Positions 1 through 11,590 of a stretch of DNA of 64,000 bases are shown here, one piece after another; the stretch's first letter is position 1; each line of letters starts with the position of its first letter. This DNA comes from Taxillus chinensis. Its lineage: Eukaryota > Streptophyta > Magnoliopsida > Santalales > Loranthaceae. Under the pieces are notes generated by a model, which worked only from the letters and a program-made list of their open reading frames with translations, did no database searches and was not told the DNA's origin. Location of the stretch: contig CM042090.1 of NCBI GenBank assembly GCA_023512835.1, positions 46,455,321 through 46,519,320 on the forward strand, written 5' to 3'. A program made the position numbers and the translations under genes.

Positions 1-1
1 A

Positions 2-228
2 TGTTGGTCCCTTGGAGCCTAGAGGGGGGCTGAATAGGCACTTATCGAAACTCTTTGGCACAACACCTATCTGTTTAAGAGATAGAATCAATGCGGAAGA
101 TAACCAGATAGTGGAAGTATTTTGTTTTATTATCAAAATGATAAGTACAACGAAATGGAAGCAGATTAAAGTTTGAAGAGATTTTTGATCTACTTAACAA
201 CTCTCTAACACTCTGTTTACAATGTACT
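2..228 (-). mobile_element. LTR fragment on the minus strand, left part (outer element)
   Basis: Read on the minus strand this piece ends in CCAACA and carries the C-run/CTAGG block and the TTCCACTATCTGG block seen near the 3' ends of the two LTRs of element A, at clearly lower identity. It is the U5 end of a related, older LTR. The rest lies at 13028-13814, and element A sits between the two pieces. No polypurine tract precedes the other end at 13814. It is therefore either a solo LTR or the 5' LTR of a minus-strand element whose body lies left of the window. Confidence 0.85.
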
Positions 229-1465
229 TGTTGGATCAAACCTAGAATTTGGATGATGCGGATCAAACCCTATGTAATTGGATTCAAGATGTTTGTTGTT
301 TATTCTAAGTCTATGCAGAAGATAAAACTTTAATCTGGACCTTCTCCCGTAAGGACAAAGCTAAGGACAGGATACATAATCCTTATCCGGATCATCGTGA
401 GTGTCGTCATTCACTTGGTACATAACCAAGGTATCAACTGGAGTAAGGATCCTTCGTGAAGAGTAATCACTTGACAAAACGACCAAGGAACCCGCGTCTA
501 ACTTTCAACTAGACCATGTCAAGTGATGCGGGGTAAGATTCCGAGTTTACAACTCGCACAGAGTAAGAGAGACTTGTTGCGGAGAACGAATCGAAGTTGT
601 CACTCCACCGGACTAAGGAAATAAAGACACGGACTATGAAATCCGAGTATGTCACTGATGCAGAGTAAGGACAACTGTTGCGGAGTAAGGGAAGCTAACG
701 CGGAGTAAGGAATCCGAACCAAGCACTGATGTGGAGTAAGCATTCCGTACCTACTCTATGTGGAGTAAGAAAGCGCTTACAAGGAACAATGATTCCAGGA
801 CTATACCGATACGGAGTAAGCAACTACTGACACGGAGTAAGGATCCAAGCTTTATTGATACGGAGTAAAGAACCTTACTACGGACTAAGAAGACGCTGCT
901 TCACCTTTTCCAAGCCGCATTTAATGGTCAGCTCGCTGTGTCCCGATGAAAAACAAACTCATTGAAGATCTAAACTGTCTTACACGTGGAACACTCAGAG
1001 ATGTGGACGCAGTCTCAAATGCAATTGGAATCAAGCAAAGTAATTCATTACACTTATGCTTCCAATATTTCGAACTCCACGTCCGTAGCAGTTAAAGCAG
1101 AAGTATTTTTTGAGAAGAACTTAATGTTACACAGTGCTCGGAATATACAGTTCCAAGATAGATTCATAGGAATGTCTATAAATGCAAAACTATGTATATT
1201 CATGAAAGTGAGGTTGTGGTACAGAGCTCATAGAGATTATAAACGCCAGTGTGTGTAACTGTAAGACTGAGTGCTATTGTAATCAGCTGTAATTGCTGCT
1301 TATTTTGTTGTAATTATCATCAGATAATAGAGCAAAATACTTCCACTATCTGGTTATCTTCCACACTGATTTTACATCTTTTAACCAGATTGTGTTGTAC
1401 CTGTGAGAGGAAAAGAGTTTTGATTTGAGCCTATTCACCCCCCTCTAGGCTACTAGGGACCAACA
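229..1465 (+). repeat. 5' LTR of element A
   Basis: It begins TGTTGGATC and ends GGGACCAACA, giving six-base inverted ends. Between about 438 and 890 there are about 13 spaced copies of a motif near CGGAGTAAG. The 3' third holds a poly-C/CTCTAGG block just before the end. The partner copy is at 11793-13022. Confidence 0.95.
438..890 (+). repeat. Spaced CGGAGTAAG motif array in the U3 of element A
   Basis: About 13 copies of a motif near NCGGAGTAAG lie at irregular 20-60 base spacing, for example near 438, 528, 660, 679, 699, 731, 762, 811, 834 and 859. The 3' LTR (about 12000-12450) has the same array. The diverged minus-strand LTR at 13388-13600 keeps it as CTTACTCCG. Dispersed short motifs upstream of an LTR transcription start commonly act as activator-binding sites; that role is inferred. 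Confidence 0.7.
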
Positions 1466-1467
1466 AG

Positions 1468-1480
1468 TGGTATCAAAGCA
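1468..1480 (+). other. Primer binding site of element A (initiator tRNA-Met type)
   Basis: TGGTATCAAAGC starts two bases after the 5' LTR. It differs at one position from the usual plant initiator-Met PBS TGGTATCAGAGC. This fixes the strand and the LTR boundary. Confidence 0.9.
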
Positions 1481-1526
1481 AGTTCTATTAGTTCTAAGTA
1501 GAGATCCCACTCTTTCACTCTTACCA

Positions 1527-3836
1527 ATGGCCGAAGAAAGCAGCATGCTATTCAACACTCGCCTTAACTCCAGGAGGAGCACAAGAGTCCCTTCCAAATC
1601 GAAGCAGCAGTGAAAATGTTGATCCACCTCAACCTGCTGCTGCCGCTGCTCCACAACCACGGAGTTCTGGCTTCACTCTGACAAAGCCACCCAAATTCAC
1701 ACCAAAGCTTTTCTCCCAGTGGAAAGCTCGCATGAGAATGTTCATGGTCTGCCATGATCATCTCATGTGGCCATGTCTTCATCAGGAGATACCCACTTCG
1801 ATGACTATCAGAGAACATGGAGTTAGAAGACCAAAGACTGATGCCGAACTCACCAATGATGAAAGAGCCTGGCAGTGTGCCAATGAAAAAGCTCTGGCAT
1901 ATGTTACATCGTCTTTGGATTCCGAGGCTTTCACAGACGTCCAGGGCGGCACGACAGCAAAAGCTGTCTGGATAAACTGACAATCCTCTATGAGGGAAGT
2001 TAGTCCCAAATGCAGAACGTTATGTGTACTCCCAGGCAGAATTTTGAGAATTTCAATCACAAACCGGGCGAATCACTCGAGAGCATCTATCAGAGATTCA
2101 GCAAGCTCATCCTTGAGCTGAAAACTGTCAATGAGCATTATTCTCAATCTCAGATCAATGACAAGTTCTTTCGCTCCTTGCCAGATCGCTACTACTCCAA
2201 ATAACTCCAGATGCAATCCGACAAGAACTGGAAGTATGTTCCCCTTGAAGAACTATATGGAGAGCTGCGGACTCACGAAGTCAGGTTTAAATACTCTAAC
2301 CGGGATGAGAAAATAGCTCGGAAAGAAAAGGGGGTAGCTGTCAAAGCTACGGAATGTCTCAACATACTGAGGAATGATGATACGGATGAGTCCGAGAATT
2401 CTGACTCTGACGAGGAGGAGGAAATAGCTCTCCTTGTCAAATTCTTTGAGCGATTCCTACGGAAAAACGGAAAAGGATTCAGGAGACACTCCTCATCATC
2501 TTTCCCAAGGAAGGAGCGACCGGAGTCCAGTTCCCAAGAATGCTACAACTGTGGGAAAACCGGTCACTGGGCCAAGGACTACAAATCCAAATCTAAAGTG
2601 GCCGAGAAAAGTGACAAGGTAACTCCTTGCCGCTCCACCTCAGACAACAGAGACAATAGCAAGAACAAGAGGAAGGTGTTCGTCACAAAATATGACAGTG
2701 GCTCGGAAGAAGAGAAGGAATCCTCGGATAATGAGCCAACTCCCAAGCTGAATGTCTGCCTCATGGCAAATTCTGAGGTACCTTCGATCTCTAAGCTCAT
2801 GAGTAAATTAGAATCTCTTATTACTGAACGTGATCATGAAAAGAATGAGAGACTAATAATTACTCAAATGTACAAAGATATGGAAAGTCAGAATAAACGT
2901 CTTGAGATTACTGTTGCTAGATTAGAAAAGGACATAACTGACTTCAGGAGTAAAGAGGCTTGGTATCATGATCTAAGAGCTGAAAATCACCTGTTAAATA
3001 CCAACCTAATGGGCCTAAAAGTTATTGTGAAATGACTCGAAAATGAACTGGAACAGGAAAAGGAAATAAATCGTAAGTGGCTAAAATCCGGAGAAATAGC
3101 CTCTACCTTTAGGACTGACCCTGACAACATCCGAGTCAAACCTGACCTAGGTTCCGAACCATCGACCTCCACACAGACTGCTGAGTGTCCTCCGGATTTC
3201 ATTCCGAAACTAACCAACCTTTATCCTGTTAATACATCTAAACCGTTGGATGGTTTCATTTCAGGTGGCACCATAGTCTATGATTGTGGAACAGAGGCTG
3301 TTACTGCACTTCCCGAAGCAGTAGCACCCATAACTAATGATGAAGGGAAGGTTGCTGCAGTTCAAGCCAAAACTGTAGCACCCAAAAAGAAAGGAAAGGC
3401 TAAGGCTGACGCATCTAGGGCCAAGAGCGCGTCACCCAAACGCAATGGATTAGGCCATAGGGAACAAAGTAGAAAGTCTATAAAATCTAAGAGGCCTGTA
3501 TCCCCTGTTTGTACTCCGCATTATAATGTCTGTTCCATCTGTAGGGAAATAGGTCATTATCACTATGAATATTGGAGTATATCTGATAACTGGCTTTGTA
3601 ATCAAGTTCGTACCAATAAAGATCAGTTCAATAAAAAGGGTTCTTCGAGCAAAACAAAATCTAAATCTCAAAGGAGTGTCTCTCCAAAGAAAACCCAAGT
3701 AAAAGAAACAGCTGAAACTAACAAATTAAAGTCAACCTGGAAAGCTAAAAGTCCTAGCAAAGTTAAATCCGGAACTGTTGACACTACTGTTGTTCTTTCT
3801 AACCACCCGAAACAAGTTTGGGCACCAAAAGTGTAA
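1527..3836 (+). pseudogene. gag: gag of element A (broken)
   Basis: Gag would form the capsid-like particle and bind RNA. The ATG at 1527 is the first in the leader. A copia gag region follows (SQWKARMRMFM near 1717; AWQCANEKALAYV near 1866), then a zinc knuckle near 2540 (CYNCGKTGHWAKDY) and a charged region that looks coiled-coil (2780-3030). A Lys/Ser-rich tail follows at 3246-3836. Lesions seen: a frame change near 1590, a one-base loss near 1970 that ends the first segment, and in-frame stops at 2202-2204 and 3033-3035. The fourth zinc ligand, normally Cys, is Tyr. Stops at 3834-3862 separate it from the protease frame. Confidence 0.85.
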
Positions 3837-3881
3837 ACTGTTTTCTTTTAGGAGCATCTCTGAAATGCATTTCCGGATCAA

Positions 3882-5150
3882 TTGAAGTTAAAGATCAATC
3901 AAAGCAAGTGGATCCTCGATAGTGGATGCTCTAGACATATGATGGGTGATCAGACTCTGCTTGTTGAAGTTAATGACAAACGAGGTCCATCCGTTTCATA
4001 TGGTGACAACAGCAAAGGTAAGACTGTCGGGTATGGCACTTTAACCAACGGCTGTGTATCAATCACTAGAGTTGCACTAGTCGAAGGTTTGAAGCATAAT
4101 TTGCTAAGTGTCAGTAATTTATGTGACAAAGGATTTACTGTTTCCTTCATGTCCAACACCTGTACAGTAAGGGAAAACTTATCTGGAGATGTTAAGTTAT
4201 CCGGATCAAGAGATGGGGACATATACTCAGTGGTCTTAAGAAATAATTCTTCTGACCCTGTATGCTTCCTCACTACAGCATCAGACGAAGATAGTTGGCT
4301 ATGGCACAAGCGATGCGCACATTTAAACTTTAAGACCTTGTCTAAGTTAGCGTCACTTGATCTTGTCACTGGTCTACCTAAACACAAATACTCCAGAGAC
4401 ACTCTTTGTCGAGAATGCCAACTTGGCAAACAGACCAAACATAGCTTTAAGAGCAAATCAGTTAATTCAATAACTGCTCCTCTACAACTTCTTCATATGG
4501 ACCTCTGTGGTCCCATTTCTGTTCCTTTATTAGTTGGTGCAAGATATACCCTTGTGGTTATCGATGATTTCACCAGGTACACATGGGTGATGTTCCTAAA
4601 ATCTAAGGATCAAACCTTTGAGAATCTTGTAGATCTTTTTAACTGGATAAGCAACTCACAAGGACTGAGCATAAAGTGCATCAGGAGTGATCATGGTATA
4701 GAATTTGATTTTACAGATATGAGATCATATTATTTTGAACAGGGCATTCAGCATGACTTCTTTGCGCCCAGAACTCCACAACAAAATGGGGTAGCTGAGC
4801 GCAAGAATCGCACTTTAGTCGAGGCTGGCAAATCTATGTTAGCAGGGGCAAAGCTTCCTCTCAGTCTATGGGCTGAAGCTGTGTCCACTACCTGCTATGT
4901 TCAGAACAGAACTCTAATAAATAAATCTACCATGAAAACACTCTATGAGATGTGGAGAGGACGAAAGCCTTCAATTTCACATTTCAGAGCTTTTGGGTGT
5001 ACTTGCTATATATTGAATAACGGCAAAGAACCCCGAATAAATTTGAACCAAAATCTGATGATGGGATTTTTGTCGGGTACTCATTACATAGCAAGGCTTA
5101 TCGGGTCTTCAATAGAAAACTTTTTAAAATTGAAGAATCTATCCATGTGA
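3882..5150 (+). pseudogene. pol: Protease-integrase part of pol, element A
   Basis: The segment starts with the aspartic protease motif WILDSGCSRHM (near 3907) and continues into integrase. The zinc-binding HHCC part reads HKRCAHLNF then CRECQLGKQ. The catalytic core has all three acidic residues in context: HMDLCGP, IRSDHGIEF and QQNGVAERKNR. The GKEPRINLNQN stretch (about 5020-5060) departs from family expectation and the frame then changes near 5050-5147, so the integrase C-terminus continues in another frame at 5147. These domains process the polyprotein and insert the cDNA. Confidence 0.92.
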
Positions 5151-7219
5151 CCTTTGATGAAACTAATCTTGATTGGTCAAAAGTTGCTTCTTCAAGTTCT
5201 AATGTACAGGTTCAGGACAATAACATCGATTATTCGAAGTTTATAAATGTTCCTATCATACATACTGACCTACCACATGGCACCAGTGAAGCACGAAGAA
5301 ATGATGTTGATGATGCTACGGATAATTCAGACTCAGGACTACCATTAAACTCCGGATATACTCCTAAGGATATCCAAAATTCCGGAGTACCTTCAAGTCC
5401 ATTCGGACCAGTTAACACTGAAAGCAACAGTGTTGAAGAACCACTTAGTTCTACTGTACCTGCTAATAAGGAAACATCTGGTCGGGAAGAAGCTCAACCA
5501 GCAGATATACCTGAACCACCTAATCTGGCAGAGCTTCAGATTATACAAGATCAACCATCACGTGCACAAAATTATAGGTGGACTCGAAATCATCCCTCAG
5601 ATCAAGTGATTGGTGATCCTACTGCTGGTGTAAGAACAAGAGCAGTCACCTCCAACATTTGTCTTTACTCATGTTTTCTATCTCAAATAGAACCAAAGGT
5701 GGTAGATGAAGCTCTTCAAGATTCGAACTGGATAGAAGCCATGCAAGAGGAGCTGAATCAATTTAAGAGAAATGATGTGTGGACACTAGTACCAAGACTT
5801 AAGTCTCAATAAGTCATTGGTGTTAAATGGGTGTTCTGGAACAAACTTGATACGGATGGAATAGTAATCCGAAACAAAGCCAGACTGGTAGCCAAAGGAT
5901 ATCGTCAAGAAGAAGGAATAGACTATAACGAGACCTTTGCTCTGGTAGCAAGACTTGAGGTAATCAGAATGTTTTTGGCATATGCTTCTTATGAAAACTT
6001 CGTAGTTTATCAAATGGACGTCAAAAGCGCATTTCTGAATGGAGATCTTCAAGAGGATGTGTACATAGAACAACCTCCCGATTTCAAAGAACCTAAGGCT
6101 GGACATCTGGTCTACAAGTTACGGAAAGCCTTGTATGGATTGAAGCAAGCTCCAAGAGCCTGGAACGACACACTATAAGAATTCTTACTTGCTCACAACT
6201 TTCAAAAAGGGAAGATAGACACCACTTTATTTCTACGAAAAGAGAGAGGACATATTCTGATCGTACAAATATATGTGGATGATATCATTTTTGGATCAAC
6301 AAATCCGAAGCTTTGTGAAGAGTTTGCAAAGTTGATGACTGACAAGTTTGAGATGAGCATGATGGGAGAATTGTCCTACTTCCTTGGAATAGAAGTTAAA
6401 CAATTAAAGGAAGGGATCTTCATTAATCAAGCTAAGTATACACGTGATCTTATTAAGAAGTTTGGTATGGAATGTTCATCTCCCGTCAAGACTCCGATGC
6501 CAGTCAGTGCCAAATTAGATCCTGATGTGGACGGCAAATCAATAAATGTGACTGAATATAGAGGGATGATAGGATCCTTGTTGTATCTTACAGCAAGTCG
6601 CCCGGACATAATGTTTGCAACTTGCATCTGCGCAAGATATCAGGCGAATCCCAAGGAGTCACATATGCTTCATGTTAAACGGATATTAAGGTATCTCAAA
6701 GGAACGATGAATTTGGGACTCTGGTACCCAAAGGAGTCCAACTTCACCTTATCCGGATACTCTGATGCTGATTTTGATGGGTGTCGCATCGACAGGAAAA
6801 GCACAAGCGGTACGTGTCAGTTTCTTCAAAATAGATTAATTTCATGGTTCAGTAAGAAGCAGAATTCCATATCAACCTCTACTACTGAGGCGGAATATAT
6901 AGCTGCTGGAAGTTGCTGCGCACAACTATTTTGGATGCAAAGTCAACTTACTGATTACGGTTTTTACATGACATCTATTCCACTCTACTGCGACAACACC
7001 AGTGCAGTTGCTATAAGCAGCAATCCTGTCATGCACCCAAAGACCAAGCACATTGAGGTAAGGTATTACTTCATTTGCGACCATGTTCTCAAAAAGCACT
7101 TATCACTGGAACATGTTGCTATTGAAGATCAACTGGCAGACATACTTACAAAGCCTCTACCTAATGCAAGATTTTCTAAACTACTCTTCCAATTAGGTAT
7201 GATAGACTTCTCTGCATAG
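5147..7219 (+). pseudogene. pol: Reverse transcriptase-RNase H part of pol, element A
   Basis: One frame runs from the integrase tail (HVTFDETNLDW) through a Ser/Pro-rich linker to reverse transcriptase ([11 protein letters not shown] near 5815; [12 protein letters not shown] near 6016). The YVDD catalytic box is at about 6270 and RNase H follows (SDADFDG, TTEAEYIAAG, LYCDNTSAVAIS, KTKHIEVRYYF). Stops at 5810-5812 and 6176-6178 break it. The catalytic residues themselves look intact. It ends with TAG at 7217. Confidence 0.92.
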
Positions 7220-8798
7220 CTTCACATTTAATCTCTCACCAGTATATTTTCTTTCAGAACTTGCATTGTGATTATATTGAAAGTAGAGAACACATACTGA
7301 ACTTAATGTTAATCATGCTTACTGCCTCACGTGCCTATGCTCAGATATAATTATCTAATGTCATATTGGGAGGATACTTGCGTTTTCCGACTGAAGTCGT
7401 TTAAGCTGACATAATTAAAACGGATATGAATAACCTCTTTAGGATTTCATGATTCTAATCTTCACTTATCACCACATGATGAATGTTGTTTCATATTGAT
7501 TGCTCTATTAACTTGTCTGGTTGAAGAAATGAAATGGGTTAGCTCGGAATGCTTGGTGATGGTACTCACAATCGCAGTTTAATTAGCTCCTGAAGTGTAG
7601 TTTCCTAATGGATAGACAGTGATGTTTCAAGATCTCAATTTTTAACAGGTAATGCCATCGAAAGGATCGCATGATCTACGGGGGAGAAAATGCTTTATTC
7701 ATTATCTAAGTAATACCCCCCGTATATGTCTCGTGACCTCTTTCCTGGCTGTTTATCAGAGGGGGAGTCTATCACTGAGAGGATCGCATGATCTAAGGGG
7801 GAGCAATCTTTGTAACACTCCCCTGATATGTCTCGGATGCTCCTTCCTCTAAATTATCACTTCCAGATCTACCTGGACATGCATTGTTGAATCAGATATG
7901 TGGCATGCAAGGATGTTTTTCTTCCTTCAACTGTACATTTTAATCGGATAATCATTTGCTTGCTTTCGACATGTGTTCATTCCTACCGTCTCACTCATGA
8001 ATCCTAAGTTGGACAAATCATATGATTTTTAATTATCTTAGCTACGTTGTTCAGCGGGACAGTTTCACTATGTTGACCAATATGAACTTGTGTATTTATT
8101 ATCTAACATATATCTTGATTCAGTAACAATGATCACTCTCTTGTTTGTATGTGTCTTTTACATTCCTTTCAATGCACTAAGTTTTGTTTCTCTTTTTAGT
8201 TCGGATTATGATGTTCTCGCTTATACTATTTGATCCATATCCGTACTAACTCAACCTGTTAGTCTACTGTTCTTTTAGTTTACATTTCAAAGCTACAGGT
8301 TCATATTCTCTTTGCACTTCATTGCTCTATCTTGTTTTGATGACTCGGATTTGAAGTGTTGTGGTACTTCATGTTTCCTTGACACCAAGACAGCAAAGGA
8401 ATGATTTTTTTTCGGCACTCAGCTTCTACGGACTCAGTTTGTCTATCATCCGGATGTAGTTCACATGGACAATATCTAGCCTGGATGAGAGTCGGTTTAA
8501 TTCCTCCTGACTCTTGGACCTCTCACTTCGCGATAACCCAAGTGATTATCTTACATCGCGTCTTTTTGAGGAGGAATAATGATGGTTCATTAAATGCACG
8601 TCTCGAGCCCGCCTATTGTCTTTTCAAAAATCCGGAAGTATGCATACAGCTGTGATTTTTGAATGGTTAGCACGGCCGCCACGTTATCAGTCTATTTGAC
8701 GGCGCTAACACATCAAGTCTAATGACATCGGATAGTCAGGGGGATCACTGCTCATCTCGCTTAAACCCGAGACCCGCTTGCTTCCACGGAAAGGGTCC
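7220..8798 (+). other. Non-coding spacer with purine-rich GGGGGAG sites, element A
   Basis: No coding potential is seen. GGGGGAG occurs at 7680-7686, 7761-7767 and 7797-7803. The first and third lie in a 24-base direct repeat with one mismatch (7663-7686 and 7780-7803). Such sites mark polypurine tracts just after pol in related copia elements (compare 17461-17572 in element B). Here they lie 4 kb before the actual 3' LTR, which suggests that the region 7.8-11.7 kb was added downstream of an older polypurine tract. Confidence 0.6.
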
Positions 8799-8808
8799 TA
8801 TTTATAAT
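8799..8808 (+). promoter_or_regulatory. Candidate TATA box for the third ORF of element A
   Basis: TATTTATAAT lies about 120 bases before the ATG at 8924. It is followed by a C-rich leader that looks like a plant 5' UTR. An in-frame ATG at 8807 overlaps the box, so it is unlikely to be the start. Element E has a TATA-like box in a comparable place. The promoter role is inferred. Confidence 0.45.
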
Positions 8809-8923
8809 GCACTTTCAAGCGACGCACGAGGCTATCACTCCCAATTCGCAAAACTCTAAATCCTCGTTGCTTCTTCCAACTCCAAAGACCTCATCTCCTT
8901 TTCCTCCAATCCTCCATATTTCA

Positions 8924-11590
8924 ATGGCAGCTCAAGCTCTCTATGGCGTTGTTCCTGGCCACTTGGTCGACTGGTCCGGAATCTCTGATCCTCCAGCCTG
9001 GCTCGAAGAGGTTCGCCAGCTCCTTGATTCCAGCAACCTCCTCGCCCTAGTCTTTACCCTGGTCGATCTCCTCGTCTCTGACATCCTGGCCTTCTATTAG
9101 CATGTCAACTCCAGTGATAAGTCTATCATCTCAGTGGTCCGAGGGAAAACTATCAAGATCACCCCTCAGGTGATCCATGACGCCTTCCATCTTCCTGAGG
9201 GCAACGATTTCAGGACAAGCGCTCTATCCATGGCTGCGTCCATGGGCTGTCCCAACAAGGTAAAGGAGCACAAGTTGAAGTCTTTTCAGGGCCCCCATCG
9301 CTATATGGCCATCATACTGAGCCGGTGCCTACTGGCTCGCTCCACAGGTCTTGACTCCATTCCGTACGATATGTTGCTGGCAATGTACGCGGTTTTTGAG
9401 TCACTGCCACTTGACTGGGGCGTTTTCCTGTTTCGAGTGCTGCGGAATGGGAAACGGAATTCGTCTTTTGGATGGATTCTATCTCAAATTTTTTGACACC
9501 TTCACCCCGTGCACTTCCAGGACGAACTGGTGATTCCCTTCCCAGCGAACTTTTACTTCTGTCATCTTACTGCAGACGGGACACTCACCGTTCGCCGCCC
9601 TCCAGTCTCCCGTACTCTTGTTACTATGTCGGAGCAGCAAGCGAGTTCTGTTGGTGACCCAGTTGCAAGCTTGGGTCATGAAGTTAGCTCTGCTCCCCGG
9701 TCCTTCCACTACCGCATCCGATTTGTTGCCGCTCCAGCACGGTCCCACAGCTCACTGCACAGCGTTCGCGCTGACCCATCTACTGCTGCAGGGCCCTCTC
9801 AGCCGCCCATCCATGCGGCTGTCTTATCAGCCTCTCCTGCTACTGGTCCTGCTTCTCCTCACGCTGCTGCTGCTGCTGCTTCTGATGCTGCTGCTGACGC
9901 TCTCGCACCCATCTCTCTGGTCACAGCAGCCATTGCTGCTGTTCTACCCGAAATCCCTATCTCTCCTGCGGAAGCTTCTCCAGCTCACTCTCCTGTCCCC
10001 AAGGACTACATCGACCATCTCTCCACCGACCTCCTTACTCACTGCTAGCTGCGCTTCAGCCTCGCCCATACTGCAGACATCCCAGAACCTACCCTCCGGG
10101 TGTATTACACTTAACACACCCAAACCCCGGAGGATATGATTACTTGGAACTGTGCTCACGGCTTTCTGATGCCGTCCATGCTTCAGGCTCCCGTTCCTAC
10201 TGCTGCCTCGTCCGGACCTGCCCACGACGCACGGACGCCCATCCCTGCTGAGGTTGGTCTCTCCCATCCTACGAATATCCCTACTATTGACCTCTCCGGT
10301 CAAAGTGGCTCTGCCGCCCCTGCAGCAGCACCACCATTGTACTCTCCGGCTGTCGCCGCCTCTTCCCTTCACACACCTGCTCCTCTTCATGCGGGTGAGT
10401 CCTCTAAGGCTCCTGCCTTTGGCCTTGGGCGTGCATCTTTTGCAACGATTCTGTCCGAAGCCGCCTTCTCTACCCAACTTGATCGCCTTGCGGAGGACAA
10501 TCGTCTTCAGACCCAGGCCATCGCTGATCGAGTCAAGGCCATTGGAGCCGAGATTCTTTCAGCTCTCTCCTCCTCCTCTCTCTCCATGGATTAGAAGCTC
10601 GAGATGATTGCCATCTCTCTTAAGGGGCTGTCTTCTTTTCTCACGGACTTAACCCAAGTCGTGGCTCGTCCCTCCCGCTCTCGTCGATCTGCCAAACCGG
10701 GGGAGAAGTTATCTGATCCTTCCACTTCCTCTGGCGATGCTTCTCGCAAACGGTCTGCACTTGCTCTTCCTCCAGGCCTCCCGGTGCCTAAACGCCGCTG
10801 CTTCACTTCTGGCCAGACCAACTCTCCTGATGCTGCTGCTCCTCCTACTGTTCCATCTGGCACCATCACCTACCTCCCATCATACGCGGAATTTCATCCG
10901 GATGATGTTGATGGGAGCATTCTTGCTGCTACAAAGGCCTATGCCTCTTTAACTACCGAGCGGCGATATGTGTCCGTCTTGTCCCCCTTCAAACCTAATG
11001 ACATCCGAACCTTGCTGTCTGAGGAGGGACAATTCTCCACTGACGACATTGACAACTACGCCCTGGCAATAAAAATGGAAATGAGGTTGTTCCCCTCTTT
11101 ACTTGAGGAAGGCCATGATTTTGACATTCTACCTTGTTGGGTTGAGGACCAGTTTCCTCCTGTGGACACCATTCATTCCTACATCAATGGTACAGCTGAA
11201 AACAGCAGACCTTGGAGAACTCTGTCTACCGTCTTCATCCCTTACCGGGTTAACTCCCCACATTTCATGCTGAATGTATTTCTGATCAAAGAGAAGAGAA
11301 TCATACTTATTGATTCTCATCCTCTTGATGACCGCTAGATTAGAAGAAATCAAATGAGGAGCCTTGTTCAAACTTTGTCTGATGCAATCAGATAGAGTAC
11401 TCTTTACGAAGATTTCGATCTACCTCCTCTTGGTCAAGATGAAGTACTTATAGGGGCGACCCAGAACAAGAAGAATGTGCCTCAGCAGCCCAATAGAAAC
11501 AGTTATGGAGCCTTCGTATACTTCTTCCTGAAATCAGTTATTACATTTGATGACAACTGGAACAATGTCATCAAATTCACCCGTAAGTAG
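8924..11590 (+). pseudogene. Third ORF of element A: plant-transposon-like N-domain plus C48-like protease domain
   Basis: A single frame of 889 codons lies between pol and the 3' LTR. It is broken only by stops (9098, 9494, 10046, 10112, 10592, 11336, 11393) and natural TAG ends it at 11588; no frameshift was found. Residues ~1-190 start with VVPGHLVDWSGI and include RGKTIKITPQVI..HLPEG, and they align with the accessory protein of element E. Residues ~195-545 are Ala/Pro/Ser-rich. Basic stretches (RPSRSRRSAK, PVPKRR) follow. Residues ~765-875 fit Ulp1/C48 proteases: His780, Asp797 (17 apart, as in yeast Ulp1) and Gln855 six before the Cys position. That position is Tyr861 (SYGAF, codon 11504-11506), so this copy could not cleave. 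No membrane segment is seen, which argues against an envelope protein. The protease assignment rests on spacing and context only. Confidence 0.7.

Noticed and set aside
438..890. CRISPR-like reading of the CGGAGTAAG array
   Set aside because: Spacing is irregular, repeats are only about ten bases, and this is plant LTR sequence.
986..1258. 90-codon ORF inside the 5' LTR (101 codons in the 3' LTR)
   Set aside because: It lies in the LTR, has no similarity to known proteins and is not clearly kept in the diverged outer LTR.
3950..4456. 168-codon minus-strand frame opposite integrase of A
   Set aside because: Shadow of the pol frame; composition and position follow the true coding strand.
9618..10139. 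Leu-rich 173-codon frame that looks like a membrane protein (env candidate)
   Set aside because: It is the +1 shadow of the Ala-rich linker of the third ORF: GCT runs read as CTG/TGC. No start context.
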